From Shewanella salipaludis (GTDB lineage: Bacteria; Pseudomonadota; Gammaproteobacteria; Enterobacterales; Shewanellaceae), in assembly GCF_012911865.1 (NCBI RefSeq), contig NZ_JAAXYH010000005.1:1-64000 (forward strand): a stretch of 64,000 nt of DNA, given 5' to 3'. Position numbers and translations under genes: made by a program. This document shows, piece after piece, positions 7,686 through 17,558 of this stretch. Numbering within the stretch: position 1 is the stretch's first letter; each line of letters begins with the position of its first letter. The notes beneath the pieces were generated by a model. It was not told the DNA's origin. It did no database searches and worked only from the letters and a program-made list of their open reading frames with translations.

Positions 7686-8526
7686 GACTCAGTTCCCTAT
7701 GGCGGGCCTGCACCTTATGTTTGCCGTTGGCGAAGCGTTTGGCCAGTTGTTCGGCGACATACACAGATCTGTGCTGGCCACCGGTGCAGCCTATGGCGAT
7801 CGTCAGATAGCTGCGATTGTTGCGCTCCAGGTGCGGCAACCAGGTTTCCAGCAGGTTTTCTATCTGCCAGATGAACTTATTGACCAGGGGCTGACGGCTC
7901 AGGAAGTCCTGTACCGGCTCATCCAGGCCGGTGAGCGGCCGCAGTTCCGCTTCCCAGTGAGGGTTGGGCAGGAAACGTACATCGAACATGAAGTCGGCTT
8001 CGGTTGGCATACCATGCTTGAAACCGAAGGATTCGAAGTTGATCACCAGCTCTTTGTCGACACTGCCGAGCAGGATCTGCCTGACCTGGTCGCTCAGTTC
8101 ATAGATATTCAGGTTGGAGGTATCTATGTAGTGATCGACCAGCTTAGACACGGGTTCGAGCAACTTGCCTTCGAGCTTGATGGCTTCCTGCAGCGAGACC
8201 TTGCTCTTGGACAGGGGGTGCAATCTGCGGGTTTCACTGTAGCGTTTGAGCAATACCTTGTCGCTGGCATTGAGGTAGAAGCTGCTGAGTTCCGTCCCCT
8301 GTGGCAACTGGGCGAGCTGTTGTTCCAGTACCTTCTCCTGCTCCGGCATGTTGCGCACATCTATGCTGATGGCCACCAGATCGTTGCTGCCCTTGAACTG
8401 CTCCAGCAAGCTGCCGATGAGCTGCAGTGGCAGGTTATCGACACAGTAGTAGCCCAGATCTTCCAGCACCCGCAGGGCAACAGATTTTCCTGAGCCGGAG
8501 CGGCCCGAGACTATGACAAGCTTCAT
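7672..8526 (-). CDS. rapZ: RNase adapter protein RapZ
   Basis: A 284-residue nucleotide-binding protein. In E. coli it presents the small RNA GlmZ to RNase E and senses glucosamine-6-phosphate, tuning amino-sugar synthesis. The P-loop G-R-S-G-S-G-K-S is at residues 8-15, followed by [10 protein letters not shown]. The C-terminal RNA-binding domain has the conserved [11 protein letters not shown] motif near residue 245. It overlaps ptsN by four bases and ptsO by fourteen, so all three are read from one message. GlmY/GlmZ RNAs are not in this window, so its RNA partner here is unproven. Confidence 0.94.
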   Translation of the reverse strand: MKLVIVSGRSGSGKSVALRVLEDLGYYCVDNLPLQLIGSLLEQFKGSNDLVAISIDVRNMPEQEKVLEQQLAQLPQGTELSSFYLNASDKVLLKRYSETRRLHPLSKSKVSLQEAIKLEGKLLEPVSKLVDHYIDTSNLNIYELSDQVRQILLGSVDKELVINFESFGFKHGMPTEADFMFDVRFLPNPHWEAELRPLTGLDEPVQDFLSRQPLVNKFIWQIENLLETWLPHLERNNRSYLTIAIGCTGGQHRSVYVAEQLAKRFANGKHKVQARHRELSHAKA

Positions 8527-8966
8527 CCAGTGATTACCTGATAGAGTTCCGATTCATCGCAGGTCTTGCGCAACTGTTTCAATATCAGCTTATTGCTGAG
8601 CTTTTCAGCCATGCAAGACAGGGTGCTCAAGTGCAGTTGACATTGATCGGCCGGGACCAGCAAGGCAAACAGCAGGTCTACCGGTTGTTTGTCTATGGCA
8701 TCGAAGGCAATGGGTTCCTCACACTTGACCAACACGGCAATAGGTTGCTCTATGTCGGTCAAGCGCCCGTGTGGGATAGCGATACCATTGCCTATGCCAG
8801 TACTGCCCATCTTTTCTCGCGCCACCAGGCTTTCAAAGATCGCCTGAGATGAGAGGTTCGGGTACTGGGCAGCGACTAGGTCGCCTATGAGTTCCAGTAC
8901 CTTTTTCTTACTGCCTGGAGTGGCGCAGGTGGTGCATTCCGGCCGCAGTATGCTACTAAGTTGCAT
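8523..8966 (-). CDS. ptsN: Nitrogen-regulatory PTS EIIA protein
   Basis: A 147-residue EIIA of the nitrogen PTS. It accepts phosphate from NPr and regulates potassium transport and other targets by protein contact in enterobacteria. The phospho-acceptor is His66 in [10 protein letters not shown]-x-x-C pair (residues 11 and 14) sits in the N-terminal segment and may be only lineage-specific. It lies two bases after hpf and overlaps rapZ by four. It is the usual companion of rpoN. Confidence 0.94.
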   Translation of the reverse strand: MQLSSILRPECTTCATPGSKKKVLELIGDLVAAQYPNLSSQAIFESLVAREKMGSTGIGNGIAIPHGRLTDIEQPIAVLVKCEEPIAFDAIDKQPVDLLFALLVPADQCQLHLSTLSCMAEKLSNKLILKQLRKTCDESELYQVITG

Positions 8967-8968
8967 TA

Positions 8969-9256
8969 TTAGTGTTTTGTCAGCTTCTCTTTGTGTTTAA
9001 TTACCTGACGGTCGAGTTTATCGATCAGGACGTCTATCGCGGCATACATATCGGCATGCTCTGAGGTGGCATACACCTCACCACCGGTAAGATGGATTTT
9101 GGCTTCGGCAATCTGTTGCGTTTTCTCAACATTGAGCACAACGTGCACATTATTGATCTGTTCGAAATGGCGTTCAAGTTTTGAAAATTTTTCTTGTACA
9201 TAATCACGCAATGAATCTGTGATTTCTATGTGGTGCCCAGTCAGATTAATTTGCAT
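8969..9256 (-). CDS. hpf: Ribosome hibernation promoting factor (short HPF)
   Basis: A 95-residue protein of the short HPF/YhbH type. It binds the 30S decoding region and, with RMF in gammaproteobacteria, promotes 100S dimers in stationary phase. The start M-Q-I-N-L-T-G-H-H-I-E-I-T and the basic residues R-Q-V-I-K-H-K-E-K near the C-terminus match the family. It lacks the C-terminal dimerisation domain of long HPF. A strong GGAGGAAGAGGT precedes the ATG. It is in the rpoN operon, 28 bases downstream of rpoN. Confidence 0.94.
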   Translation of the reverse strand: MQINLTGHHIEITDSLRDYVQEKFSKLERHFEQINNVHVVLNVEKTQQIAEAKIHLTGGEVYATSEHADMYAAIDVLIDKLDRQVIKHKEKLTKH

Positions 9257-9284
9257 ATACCTCTTCCTCCAATGTCCTAAGTGT

Positions 9285-10763
9285 CTATAAACTCTTACGT
9301 TGATTTGAGGGGGGGATCAACATGGCTTCACGATATTTGGCTATGGTGCGCCGAGCAACATTGATCCCCTGTTCTGCCAGAAGTTGCGCCATCTTGCTGT
9401 CGCTCAGAGGCTTCTTCTGGTTTTCCGCCGCGACCAGCTTCTTGATGAAGGCGCGGATAGCGGTAGATGAGCACTCGCCACCATCGTCGGTACCGACGTG
9501 GCTGGAGAAGAAATATTTTAGTTCAAACAGGCCTCTTGGGGTATGCATATATTTCTGGGTGGTCACCCTGGAAATGGTGGACTCATGCATCTCGACGGCC
9601 TCGGCGATATCGTTGAGCACCATGGGCTTCATGGCTTCCTCGCCATACTCGAAAAAGCCCTGCTGGTACTGGACTATGCAGTTGGCTACCTTGAGCAGGG
9701 TGTCGTTGCGACTCTCCAGGCTCTTGATAAACCATTTGGCTTCCTGCAGATGCCCGCGGATGAACTGGCTGTCGGCCTGGCTCTTGGTGCTGCGGGCCAT
9801 GGCGGCATACTGTTGGTTGACGCTGATCTTAGGCATGCAGTCCGGGTTTAGCTCGACCACCCAGCGTCCGCTCTTCTTCATGACAGAGACATCCGGGATC
9901 ACATACTCATCATCGACAGGGGTGATGAGCAATCCCGGGCGCGGATTCAGCGTCTGGATCAGGGCTATGGCCTGTCTCAGCTCATCTTCCTTGAGCCGGG
10001 TCTTGCGCATCAGGGTGCGAAAGTCGCGGCCGGCGATGAGTTCAAGATGATCTTTAATCAGGAGCCGGGCATTGTCTATGTGGGGGGTATCGGCGGCAAA
10101 TTGCGCCAGTTGGATCAGCAGGCATTCACTCAGGTCGCGCGCCGCGACCCCTATGGGATCGAAATGCTGGATGCGCTTGAGCACGGCTTCGACTTCATCC
10201 AGCTCTATCTCCGGGTTGCCCATGGCGTCGAGTATCTCTTCCATGCTCTGAGTCAGGTAACCCTGTTCGTCTATGGCATCTATGATGGCCGTCGCTATCG
10301 CCAGGTCGGTTTCCGAGAAGGGGGTGAGATTCTTCTGCCATTCCAGGTGCTCATACAAGCCATCGCTGGTTTCCCCCTGGAAGGGCATATCGTCTTCCCG
10401 CATGCCGCCGGAGCCGGAATTGGGCGAGGCGGTGAACACTTCATCCCAGGTGGTGTCCATGGGCAGCTCATCCGGCATGGACTCCTGGGTCAGAGATTCG
10501 GCGGTATCAACGGTCGAACTGTCCTTGTCCGTCGACACTTGGCTGTTGTCGCTGAAGTCGGTATCCGGCTGCGCCGGATTTTCGCTGGTGCCGGCAGCCT
10601 CATAGCCATCCTCCTCCTGCTCTAGAAGGGGATTGGAGTCTAATGCTTGTTGGATCTCTTGTTGCAGTTCCAGTGACGAGAGTTGCAACAGACGTATCGC
10701 CTGTTGTAATTGGGGCGTCATGGTTAACTGCTGACCCAGTCTTAACTGGAGTGACGCTTTCAT
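9285..10763 (-). CDS. rpoN: RNA polymerase sigma-54 factor
   Basis: A 492-residue sigma factor for -24/-12 promoters, which need AAA+ activators. Region I ([13 protein letters not shown], then [12 protein letters not shown]) is intact and glutamine/leucine-rich. An acidic linker spans about 50-125, the core-binding domain follows, then the HTH near 380-400. The RpoN box [10 protein letters not shown] lies near residues 470-479. Sigma-54 promoters can thus be used in this organism, as suggested upstream of the PspC micro-operon at 39860. The 127-bp gap after lptB may carry its own promoter. Confidence 0.97.
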   Translation of the reverse strand: MKASLQLRLGQQLTMTPQLQQAIRLLQLSSLELQQEIQQALDSNPLLEQEEDGYEAAGTSENPAQPDTDFSDNSQVSTDKDSSTVDTAESLTQESMPDELPMDTTWDEVFTASPNSGSGGMREDDMPFQGETSDGLYEHLEWQKNLTPFSETDLAIATAIIDAIDEQGYLTQSMEEILDAMGNPEIELDEVEAVLKRIQHFDPIGVAARDLSECLLIQLAQFAADTPHIDNARLLIKDHLELIAGRDFRTLMRKTRLKEDELRQAIALIQTLNPRPGLLITPVDDEYVIPDVSVMKKSGRWVVELNPDCMPKISVNQQYAAMARSTKSQADSQFIRGHLQEAKWFIKSLESRNDTLLKVANCIVQYQQGFFEYGEEAMKPMVLNDIAEAVEMHESTISRVTTQKYMHTPRGLFELKYFFSSHVGTDDGGECSSTAIRAFIKKLVAAENQKKPLSDSKMAQLLAEQGINVARRTIAKYREAMLIPPSNQRKSL

Positions 10764-10805
10764 CTTACCGCTGATCCCTACTTATTATTCTTGAACACAG
10801 TTGTT

Positions 10806-10840
10806 GGTTCATTGGTGTTGGCTCGCTGGTGTTGGTGATA
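10806..10840. repeat. Two and a half copies of a 14-bp unit upstream of rpoN
   Basis: Units GGTTCATTGGTGTT (10806-10819) and GGCTCGCTGGTGTT (10820-10833) are followed by a partial third. They lie in the short lptB-rpoN spacer. Function unknown; this could be simple slippage. Confidence 0.5.
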
Positions 10841-10890
10841 GTGCCGACTGTCAACCCGCCATGGTCTGAAAGTGCCGGCCCATGCCTTAA

Positions 10891-11622
10891 CTATAGCCTG
10901 AATTGTTCTCCTAAGTACACAGCCCTAACTTGCTGATTGTCTAGGATCTCTGCCGGCGTTCCTTCGGCAATAAGATTGCCGTGGCTGACGATATAGGCAT
11001 GTTCACACACATCCAGAGTTTCGCGCACATTATGGTCCGTTATCAACACCCCCAAGCCGCGGATCTTCAGGTGCTCGATGATTTTCTTGATGTCGATGAC
11101 GGAAATCGGGTCGACCCCGGCGAAGGGCTCATCCAGCAGGATAAACTTGGGGTTGGCCGCCAGTGCCCTGGCAATCTCGACTCGGCGGCGCTCGCCGCCG
11201 GAGAGGGACATGCCCTGGCTGTCACGGATATGGGTGATATGGAATTCTTCCAGCAGGTTTTCCAGCTGTTCTTCCCGCTGCTGCTGTGTCAGTGACGAAC
11301 GCGTCTGCAACACGGCCATGATGTTGTCATGGACTGTGAGCTTCCTGAAGATGCTGGCTTCCTGGGGCAGGTAGCCTATGCCTTTACGGGCCCGCAGGTG
11401 CATGGGATCTGTGGTGAGATCGTCATCGTCGATGAAGATCCGTCCCTTGTCGCTCTTGACCAAGCCGACGACCATATAGAAAGTGGTGGTCTTGCCGGCG
11501 CCATTGGGGCCGAGCAGACCTACGACCTGGCCCGTCTTTACCGTCAGGCTGACATCCTTTACCACCTGGCGGCTCTTATAGCTCTTGGCCAGGTTCTCGG
11601 CTCTCAGGGTAATCTGTGTCAT
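10891..11622 (-). CDS. lptB: LPS export ABC transporter ATPase LptB
   Basis: A 243-residue cytoplasmic ATPase that drives LptFG to extract LPS from the inner membrane. The Walker A motif G-P-N-G-A-G-K-T-T is at about 37-45, the signature [10 protein letters not shown] near 138, the Walker [13 protein letters not shown] near 160, and the switch histidine in T-D-H-N-V-R. It overlaps lptA by four bases. lptF and lptG are not in the window, as is usual because they sit elsewhere. Confidence 0.97.
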   Translation of the reverse strand: MTQITLRAENLAKSYKSRQVVKDVSLTVKTGQVVGLLGPNGAGKTTTFYMVVGLVKSDKGRIFIDDDDLTTDPMHLRARKGIGYLPQEASIFRKLTVHDNIMAVLQTRSSLTQQQREEQLENLLEEFHITHIRDSQGMSLSGGERRRVEIARALAANPKFILLDEPFAGVDPISVIDIKKIIEHLKIRGLGVLITDHNVRETLDVCEHAYIVSHGNLIAEGTPAEILDNQQVRAVYLGEQFRL

Positions 11623-12170
11623 TCCTGCTCCTGCTTGTTAACCTGCGGCTCGCTCTGTGGCGTGGGCTTGGGCTCTTCCTGATAAGTTTCAGGTTGAATT
11701 ATGGTGATCACCCTGTCATCGCCGGCGCCCGAGCTCTCGGCGATGAGTTTCTGCTCGCCTATGTTATAGCGGATGAGGTTACCCTTAACCTGGCTGCCGG
11801 CCTGATCCAGGCTGGCATCGCCCTTGAGGGTCAGGGTGCGGCTGGCTAATTCGTAACGTATTTCCTTGGCGCTGGCCGATGCCGGACGGCCATCATCGAG
11901 GATCTGCGAATAGGTGGCAGGATCCCCTATGGCGACCAGCACCTTGGCGCCATCGTTTTCGGGGGAGTAGGCCCTCAGTTCGCTGGCGTGGATCTTGATT
12001 GACCCCTGAGTCACTTCGACCGGGCCGAAGAAGATCAGCTGGTTGTTCTTGATGTCGGCGGTTTGGCTGACGGCCTTGATTTTGACTTCTTGTTTGAGAT
12101 CGCCTTCTTTGGCCACTGAACTCATGCTGATGACGCACAGCAGGCCGGCGAGGAATAAATTATTTTGCAT
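11619..12170 (-). CDS. lptA: LPS periplasmic bridge protein LptA
   Basis: A 183-residue periplasmic protein. The signal peptide ([20 protein letters not shown]) is followed by the OstA-like beta-jellyroll, which polymerises with LptC and LptD to carry LPS across the periplasm. The [18 protein letters not shown] segment and I-R-Y-E-L repeats fit the fold. The Q/P/E-rich tail after residue 165 is probably unstructured. It overlaps lptC by 11 bases and lptB by 4. Confidence 0.93.
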   Translation of the reverse strand: MQNNLFLAGLLCVISMSSVAKEGDLKQEVKIKAVSQTADIKNNQLIFFGPVEVTQGSIKIHASELRAYSPENDGAKVLVAIGDPATYSQILDDGRPASASAKEIRYELASRTLTLKGDASLDQAGSQVKGNLIRYNIGEQKLIAESSGAGDDRVITIIQPETYQEEPKPTPQSEPQVNKQEQE

Positions 12171-12720
12171 CGTATGTACCTTCTATCTGACTGGTCAGTT
12201 GCACTTCTTGTGCATTGAGGTCGGCGTAAAGTCCTTGGCCCCGGATGTTGAAGTCTTTGCCCTTGACGTAGATGATTCTGTCGGATGTCATTATCATGGT
12301 GTTGAGATCCAGTTCCAGATAGCTTGTGGTGAGTGTCTGCACGGGTTCGGTCGGACTGATGGCATCGATGATAACATCATTTTCCAGCACTACCTTGCCG
12401 CTATCCTTGTTGAGTCGCCCCTCGTTGGCCCTCAGCCGCCATTGGGCCTGGCCCTTGTCCGGGTAAATGAGGTAAACGGGTTGAGTGAACTTGGTGAGGT
12501 TGAACTCGGCGAAGTGCTCCATGTATTTGGCCGTGACCCGACTGTTGACTTTGCCTTCGTCGTTGAAGCTGATGCTGCGCAAGTCGTTGGCCATGAAGTC
12601 AGGTCTATTTTGCGCAGCCAAGTGGCCGCCGTCCTGGCTACCATGTTTGTGCTGCACTTGCCAGTAGAGTATGAGTGCCGTGCTGAAAAACGCGATTATC
12701 GCCAGGGTGACCCGGTTCAT
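12160..12720 (-). CDS. lptC: LPS export protein LptC
   Basis: A 186-residue bitopic inner-membrane protein. A single N-terminal helix (V-T-L-A-I-I-A-F-F-S-T-A-L-I-L-Y-W) anchors a periplasmic OstA-like domain that hands LPS from LptBFG to LptA. The ATG at 12720 (M-N-R-V-T-L) was chosen because it places the membrane helix at the N-terminus and overlaps kdsC by only four bases. The frame is open further upstream inside kdsC, but that extension is not LptC-like. Confidence 0.92.
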   Translation of the reverse strand: MNRVTLAIIAFFSTALILYWQVQHKHGSQDGGHLAAQNRPDFMANDLRSISFNDEGKVNSRVTAKYMEHFAEFNLTKFTQPVYLIYPDKGQAQWRLRANEGRLNKDSGKVVLENDVIIDAISPTEPVQTLTTSYLELDLNTMIMTSDRIIYVKGKDFNIRGQGLYADLNAQEVQLTSQIEGTYDAK

Positions 12721-13268
12721 ACACTCATTCCATGGGCCGTGGTGAATTTGTTTTGACTGAGCAGCAACAGGTCTGCCAGTTCCCTCAGTGCACCATGACC
12801 GCCCTGGATATGGGTCACCATGTGGGCATGTTGCCTCACATAGGGGTGACCGTCGGCGACGCACACGGCCAGGCCCACGGCTTTCATCACCGGCAGGTCC
12901 ACTATGTCATCGCCTATGTAGGCGACTTCTTCCGGTTGCACCTCATAGTGCTCGAGCAGCTCCCGGTAAGGAACAAATTTATCGTCTATCCCCTGGTAGA
13001 TGTGACTGATACCAAGCGCCGTCATCCTGTTCTCAACGATTTTTGAGTTGCGTCCGGTGATCACCGCCAGGTTGAAACCGCTGGACAGGAGTGAGCGCAC
13101 CCCGTAACCGTCGCGGGTGTGGAAAGCCTTGAGCTCTTCCCCGTTGTTGCTCATGTAGATGCGGCCATCGGAAAATACCCCATCGACATCGCAGATGAGC
13201 AGCTTGATCTTCTGGGCCCGCTGCCAGACGTCGCTACTGATGGGACCGTAAAAGCCTTGTTGTTCCAT
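12717..13268 (-). CDS. kdsC: 3-deoxy-D-manno-octulosonate 8-phosphate phosphatase
   Basis: A 183-residue HAD-family phosphatase that makes Kdo from Kdo-8-P in lipopolysaccharide core synthesis. HAD motif I is I-C-D-V-D-G-V-F-S-D-G near residues 24-34, motif II is I-T-G-R-N-S, and the lysine and G-D-D-I-V-D-L-P motif IV are near residues 114-123. There is no large cap domain, as expected for tetrameric KdsC. It lies one base after kdsD and overlaps lptC, giving a tightly packed Kdo/LPS export operon. Confidence 0.95.
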   Translation of the reverse strand: MEQQGFYGPISSDVWQRAQKIKLLICDVDGVFSDGRIYMSNNGEELKAFHTRDGYGVRSLLSSGFNLAVITGRNSKIVENRMTALGISHIYQGIDDKFVPYRELLEHYEVQPEEVAYIGDDIVDLPVMKAVGLAVCVADGHPYVRQHAHMVTHIQGGHGALRELADLLLLSQNKFTTAHGMSV

Positions 13269-13269
13269 G

Positions 13270-14247
13270 TTAAATCACTCCCGCCTTGACCATGTCGAGC
13301 ATATTGAGGGCGCCTATGGGGCGTTGGTTGGCATCGATCACTATCAGGCCGTTGATGTTTTTTTCTTCCATTAGCAGCAGCGCCTGGGCCGCCAGCACAT
13401 TCTCCGTGATGGTGACACAATTACGGGTCATCACCTTGGCAATGGGGGTGGTGCGCAGGTTGACTTCCGCATCTATCACCCGGCGCAGGTCGCCGTCGGT
13501 GAAGATGCCGACCAGCGCCTGCTTGTCGTCGACAATCGCCGTCATGCCCAAGCCTTTCTTGGAGATTTCGTACAGGGCTTCGGTGATGCAGATGTCGTGG
13601 GGCACCAGGGGCAGGGCGTCGCCCTGATGCATGACATTGCTGACCTTGAGCAGCAATTTGCGTCCAAGGGCGCCGCCCGGATGCGACAGGGCAAAGTCGT
13701 CGCGGGTGAAGCCTTTGGCTTGCAGCAGGGCGACCGCCAGTGCATCGCCCATGACCAGAGTGGCCGTGGTGCTCGAGGTCGGTGCCAAGCCGAGCGGGCA
13801 GGCTTCTTCCTCGACCGCAATGCAGAGGTGCACCTGGCTCAGGCGGGCCATGTTGGAGTCGGGTTTGCCCGTGACCGCTATCATGGGAATGCCCATGCGC
13901 TGGATAACCGGCATCAGGGTCAGGATCTCGCTCGATTCCCCCGAATTGGAAATGGCCAGGATGATGTCGTTCTCCGCCAATACTCCGAGATCGCCGTGGC
14001 TGGCCTCACCCGGATGGACGAAGAAGGCGGGGGTGCCTGTGCTGGCGAAGGTGGCGGAGATTTTATTGCCTATATGACCCGACTTACCCATGCCCATGAC
14101 TATGACCTTGCCGCTGCAATTGAGGATCAACTCGCAGGCCTGGGCAAACTCGTCCGAATCGACGTATTGATACAGATTGTCCAGTGCCGCCTTCTCGATA
14201 TCGATAACGCTGCAGCCCCACCGGCGCAATTGGCTTTTATCTAGCAT
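13270..14247 (-). CDS. kdsD: Arabinose-5-phosphate isomerase
   Basis: A 325-residue enzyme converting ribulose-5-P to arabinose-5-P, the first dedicated step to Kdo. The SIS domain (about 40-175) has G-M-G-K-S-G-H-I-G-N-K and S-N-S-G-E-S-S-E. Two CBS domains follow (about 205-325, with F-T-D-G-D-L-R-R and N-I-N-G-L-I-V-I-D). The conserved H-P-G-E-A-S-H-G-D-L-G block carries residues assigned to catalysis. It lies between the yrbG-type antiporter and kdsC on one strand, as in E. coli. Confidence 0.95.
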   Translation of the reverse strand: MLDKSQLRRWGCSVIDIEKAALDNLYQYVDSDEFAQACELILNCSGKVIVMGMGKSGHIGNKISATFASTGTPAFFVHPGEASHGDLGVLAENDIILAISNSGESSEILTLMPVIQRMGIPMIAVTGKPDSNMARLSQVHLCIAVEEEACPLGLAPTSSTTATLVMGDALAVALLQAKGFTRDDFALSHPGGALGRKLLLKVSNVMHQGDALPLVPHDICITEALYEISKKGLGMTAIVDDKQALVGIFTDGDLRRVIDAEVNLRTTPIAKVMTRNCVTITENVLAAQALLLMEEKNINGLIVIDANQRPIGALNMLDMVKAGVI

Positions 14248-14286
14248 GTCTGTTTCTCTTTTCTTCTATGCCGCTGTATCGCTCAA

Positions 14287-15249
14287 TCAATGGGATTGAA
14301 ACAGGATAAACTGATAAGCGATGAAGCAGCTGACTAATACCACCCCGTGCCAGGGTTTCAATTCCCGGGTGCGACCGCCGAATAACACCAAGACGGCGAG
14401 GGCGACACTGGTGGCCATCACCATGTAAAAGTCCCGGCCGCTGGCCATGGCATCTATCTCTCCCGGGGCTATCAGTCCCGGGACTGCGAGCACGGCCAGG
14501 ATATTGAATAGGTTCGACCCTACAATATTCCCTATCACCAGGTCATCTTCTTTTTTCAGCACCCCGGCGATGCAGGCGGCGAGTTCGGGCAGGCTGGTGC
14601 CTATGGCTATGATGGTCAGGCCTATCACCAGCTCGGAAAGATGGAACGCCTTGGCGATACCGACAGCGCCATCGACCATGAGGTCCGCCGCCAGGGGCAA
14701 GAGTACGATGCCCAGCACCAGCCAGAAGAGGGCCCTGGGGGTCGGCACGTCTTTGGGAATTTCGGCATCCGCCTCGGCGTCGAGGGGATCTTGTTGCTTG
14801 TTGGTCAGGGCATGCCAGATGAGGTAAGACATCAGCACCAGGAACAGTCCCAAGAGTATGACACCGTCGAGACGGGTCAGCATGCCATCATGCAGCAGAT
14901 AACCGGCAAGCGCCGTGGCGGCCAGCATCATGGGGATCTCCCGCTTGAGGGTCTGTGAGCTGACGGCGATGGCGCCGAGCAATGAGGTCAATCCCAGGAT
15001 CAATGCCACATTGGCTATGTTGGAACCCAACACATTGCCTATGGCCGTGTCTGTCATGCCTTCCATCGAGGCGGTGGCGGCGACAAACATCTCGGGTGCC
15101 GAGCTGCCCATGGCGACGACAGTCAGGCCTATGAGCATGGGCGGCAGCCCCAAATTGCGGGCGAAGGCGGCGGCGCCGTAGACAAATTTATCTGCGCTCC
15201 AGATCAATACGACTAAGCCAGCAACAAGTAAAAAAACATTAAATAACAT
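14287..15249 (-). CDS. yrbG: Calcium/sodium antiporter, YrbG family
   Basis: A 320-residue member of the Ca2+:cation antiporter family with ten predicted helices. The two alpha repeats are clear: G-S-S-A-P-E-M-F-V in the first half and G-T-S-L-P-E-L-A-A in the second, each with the conserved glutamate, plus G-N-V-L-G-S-N-I-A-N and G-N-I-V-G-S-N-L-F-N. ATG 15249 (M-L-F-N-V-F-L-L) fits homologues. A start at 15282 adds eleven unconserved residues. Neither has a good ribosome-binding site. It heads the kds-lpt-rpoN strand and is divergent from mlaF. Confidence 0.9.
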   Translation of the reverse strand: MLFNVFLLVAGLVVLIWSADKFVYGAAAFARNLGLPPMLIGLTVVAMGSSAPEMFVAATASMEGMTDTAIGNVLGSNIANVALILGLTSLLGAIAVSSQTLKREIPMMLAATALAGYLLHDGMLTRLDGVILLGLFLVLMSYLIWHALTNKQQDPLDAEADAEIPKDVPTPRALFWLVLGIVLLPLAADLMVDGAVGIAKAFHLSELVIGLTIIAIGTSLPELAACIAGVLKKEDDLVIGNIVGSNLFNILAVLAVPGLIAPGEIDAMASGRDFYMVMATSVALAVLVLFGGRTRELKPWHGVVLVSCFIAYQFILFQSH

Positions 15250-15337
15250 TTGATAACAATCGAGAGGGATATTACCCCGCATTTTCGCTGGATTTAACTC
15301 AAATTGAAAGTATCCTGACTCGATAGTCGCGATTCGG

Positions 15338-15366
15338 TTGTAGGTTAAAGGACAATTACGTACAAT
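15338..15366 (+). promoter_or_regulatory. Sigma-70 promoter of the mla operon
   Basis: TTGTAG at 15338-15343 and TACAAT at 15361-15366 with an ideal 17-base spacer. Transcription would start near 15373, about 57 bases before mlaF. Confidence 0.6.
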
Positions 15367-15429
15367 TTGCAGCTCTTCGAGACCTCGCCAGGAAGGCGGT
15401 TATCTCTTCTTTCATCTCCGGAATCACGC

Positions 15430-16242
15430 ATGACTCAAGATCTATCTCCCTTGGTTGAAATCCGTCATCTCGGTTTTAGTCGTGGCAATCGTGTCATCTA
15501 TGAAGACATCAGCCTGTCTATCCCCAGGGGGAAAGTGACGGCCATCATGGGGCCGAGTGGCATAGGGAAGACCACCTTGCTCAAGCTCATCGGCGGGCAG
15601 TTGCAGCCGGATCACGGTCAGGTGCTGTTTGATGGCCATGATGTGCACCGCGCCAGCCGCAGTGAACTGTTCGAGCTGCGTAAACGCATGAGCATGTTGT
15701 TTCAGAGTGGCGCCCTGTTCACCGATATCAATGTGTTCGACAATGTCGCCTTCGCGCTGCGTGAACATTCTGGGCTGCCCGAGGCCATCATACGCGCCAT
15801 AGTACTGATGAAGCTCGAGGCGGTCGGGCTGCGTGGCGCCGCCAACCTGATGCCCAATGAGTTATCAGGTGGTATGCAACGCCGGGCGGCATTGGCGCGT
15901 GCGATGGCGCTCGAACCCGAGATGGTAATGTATGACGAGCCCTTCGCCGGCCAGGATCCTATTTCCATGGGGGTGTTGGTCAAGCTGATACGCGAGCTGT
16001 CCGATGCCCTCAACCTCACTTCCGTGGTGGTCTCCCACGATGTGCACGAGGTGTTGAGCATAGCGGATTATGTCTATGTGGTTGCAGACAAAAAGGTGAT
16101 AGCCCATGGCACACCGGCACAGCTGCAAGCGCTCGACAATCCGCAGTTGAAACAATTTATTCAGGGGGCGCCGGACGGTCCTGTGCCCTTCCATTATCCG
16201 GCCGAGGATTATCAGAAGGAGTTGGCCCGTGGGCTTGATTAA
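15430..16242 (+). CDS. mlaF: Phospholipid transport ABC ATPase MlaF
   Basis: A 270-residue ATPase of the MlaFEDB inner-membrane complex, which maintains outer-membrane lipid asymmetry. The Walker A motif G-P-S-G-I-G-K-T-T is near residues 38-46, the signature L-S-G-G-M-Q-R-R near 145, and the Walker B motif [11 protein letters not shown] near 168. The ATG at 15430 is preferred to an upstream in-frame codon (15367), which lies at or before the inferred transcript start. The last 14 bases overlap mlaE. Confidence 0.95.
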   Translation: MTQDLSPLVEIRHLGFSRGNRVIYEDISLSIPRGKVTAIMGPSGIGKTTLLKLIGGQLQPDHGQVLFDGHDVHRASRSELFELRKRMSMLFQSGALFTDINVFDNVAFALREHSGLPEAIIRAIVLMKLEAVGLRGAANLMPNELSGGMQRRAALARAMALEPEMVMYDEPFAGQDPISMGVLVKLIRELSDALNLTSVVVSHDVHEVLSIADYVYVVADKKVIAHGTPAQLQALDNPQLKQFIQGAPDGPVPFHYPAEDYQKELARGLD

Positions 16243-17014
16243 CACTATTGCCGCGATGGGTCGCAACGCCATAGAGATGATGCTGGGCTTCGGCCAGGCG
16301 GGTCTCATGTTGTGGGGCGCCATCTTTCAGAAGCCACGGATTGCCAAGGGGCTTCCTCTGCTGGTGCGGCAGATTTATGTGGTCGGCGTTCAGTCTATGG
16401 TGATCATCCTGGTCTCAGGACTCTTCATCGGTCTGGTACTGGCGCTGCAGGGCTATAACATACTCGTGGGTTTCGGCACGGAAGAGAGCCTGGGCCCCAT
16501 GGTGGCTTTGAGCCTGTTGCGGGAGTTGGGGCCAGTGGTGACTGCGTTGCTGTTTGCCGGCCGGGCCGGTTCGGCGCTGACGGCCGAGATCGGCCTGATG
16601 AAGAGCACAGAGCAGCTGTCCAGCCTGGAGATGATGGCGATAGATCCCCTCAGGCAGGTGATAGCACCGCGCTTTTGGGCCGGGGTGATCAGCATGCCCT
16701 TGCTGGCGCTGATGTTTTCCGCCATAGGCATATACGGTGGTCACCTGGTCGGGGTCGAGTGGAAGGGCATAGACAGCGGTGCCTTCTGGTCGATTCTGCA
16801 GGCTTCGGTCGAGTGGCGTGAAGATATAGTCAATTGCCTGATCAAGAGCCTGGTGTTTGCCGTGGTGATCACCTGGATCGCCTTATACAGGGGCTATCAG
16901 GTGACCCCAAATCCGGAAGGCCTCAGCCGTGCGACCACGCAAACCGTGGTGCAGTCGAGCCTGGCGGTATTGGCACTGGATTTCTTGCTCACGACTATGA
17001 TGTTTGGCCGCTAG
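16229..17014 (+). CDS. mlaE: Phospholipid transport permease MlaE
   Basis: A 261-residue permease of the MlaE/TGD1 family with about five to six helices. The family pattern [26 protein letters not shown] is at about residues 93-118. The start is GTG inside the end of mlaF, so translation is probably coupled. Confidence 0.95.
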   Translation: MGLINTIAAMGRNAIEMMLGFGQAGLMLWGAIFQKPRIAKGLPLLVRQIYVVGVQSMVIILVSGLFIGLVLALQGYNILVGFGTEESLGPMVALSLLRELGPVVTALLFAGRAGSALTAEIGLMKSTEQLSSLEMMAIDPLRQVIAPRFWAGVISMPLLALMFSAIGIYGGHLVGVEWKGIDSGAFWSILQASVEWREDIVNCLIKSLVFAVVITWIALYRGYQVTPNPEGLSRATTQTVVQSSLAVLALDFLLTTMMFGR

Positions 17015-17073
17015 CGCTGCCAAACGGCAACAAATTTGCGTAATACGGATTCTACACAAGGTGGTAAAAGAGT

Positions 17074-17547
17074 ATGTCAACACGGAAAATTGAGTTATTG
17101 GTCGGCCTGTTCCTGTTAAGTGGCCTGGCCGCCTTCCTGATACTGGTATTTAACGTCGCCAATGTCGAAGTTAATTCGGGAAAAAGCAACTATAGCTTGC
17201 AGGCCAGCTTCAGTAACATTGGCGGCCTCAAGGTGCGCTCTCCGGTCAAAGTCGGTGGTGTGGTGGTTGGCCGGGTCAGCGCCATAGAATTGGATCCCGT
17301 GAAGCTGGTGCCCGTGGTGACCCTGACCATGGACAAACGTTACAATCAGTTTCCCGAAACCAGCAGCCTGGCCATCCTGACCTCTGGTCTCCTGGGAGAG
17401 CAGTTCCTGGGATTGACGCCGGGTTTTGTCGATGAGGATGTCGCCATGCTCGGCGATGGCGATAAAATAGATGACACACGTTCGGCATTGGTGCTGGAAG
17501 AGCTGATAGGTCAGTTCTTGTACAGCATGTCATCCAAGGATAAATAG
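17074..17547 (+). CDS. mlaD: MCE-domain substrate-binding protein MlaD
   Basis: A 157-residue protein with one N-terminal transmembrane helix (about residues 7-27) and an MCE domain (about 39-117, V-R-S-P-V-K-V-G-G-V-V-V-G-R-V). It forms a hexameric ring on MlaE that receives phospholipid from MlaC. Third gene of the operon, 59 bases after mlaE. Confidence 0.95.
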   Translation: MSTRKIELLVGLFLLSGLAAFLILVFNVANVEVNSGKSNYSLQASFSNIGGLKVRSPVKVGGVVVGRVSAIELDPVKLVPVVTLTMDKRYNQFPETSSLAILTSGLLGEQFLGLTPGFVDEDVAMLGDGDKIDDTRSALVLEELIGQFLYSMSSKDK

Positions 17548-17558
17548 GAGTCACACTT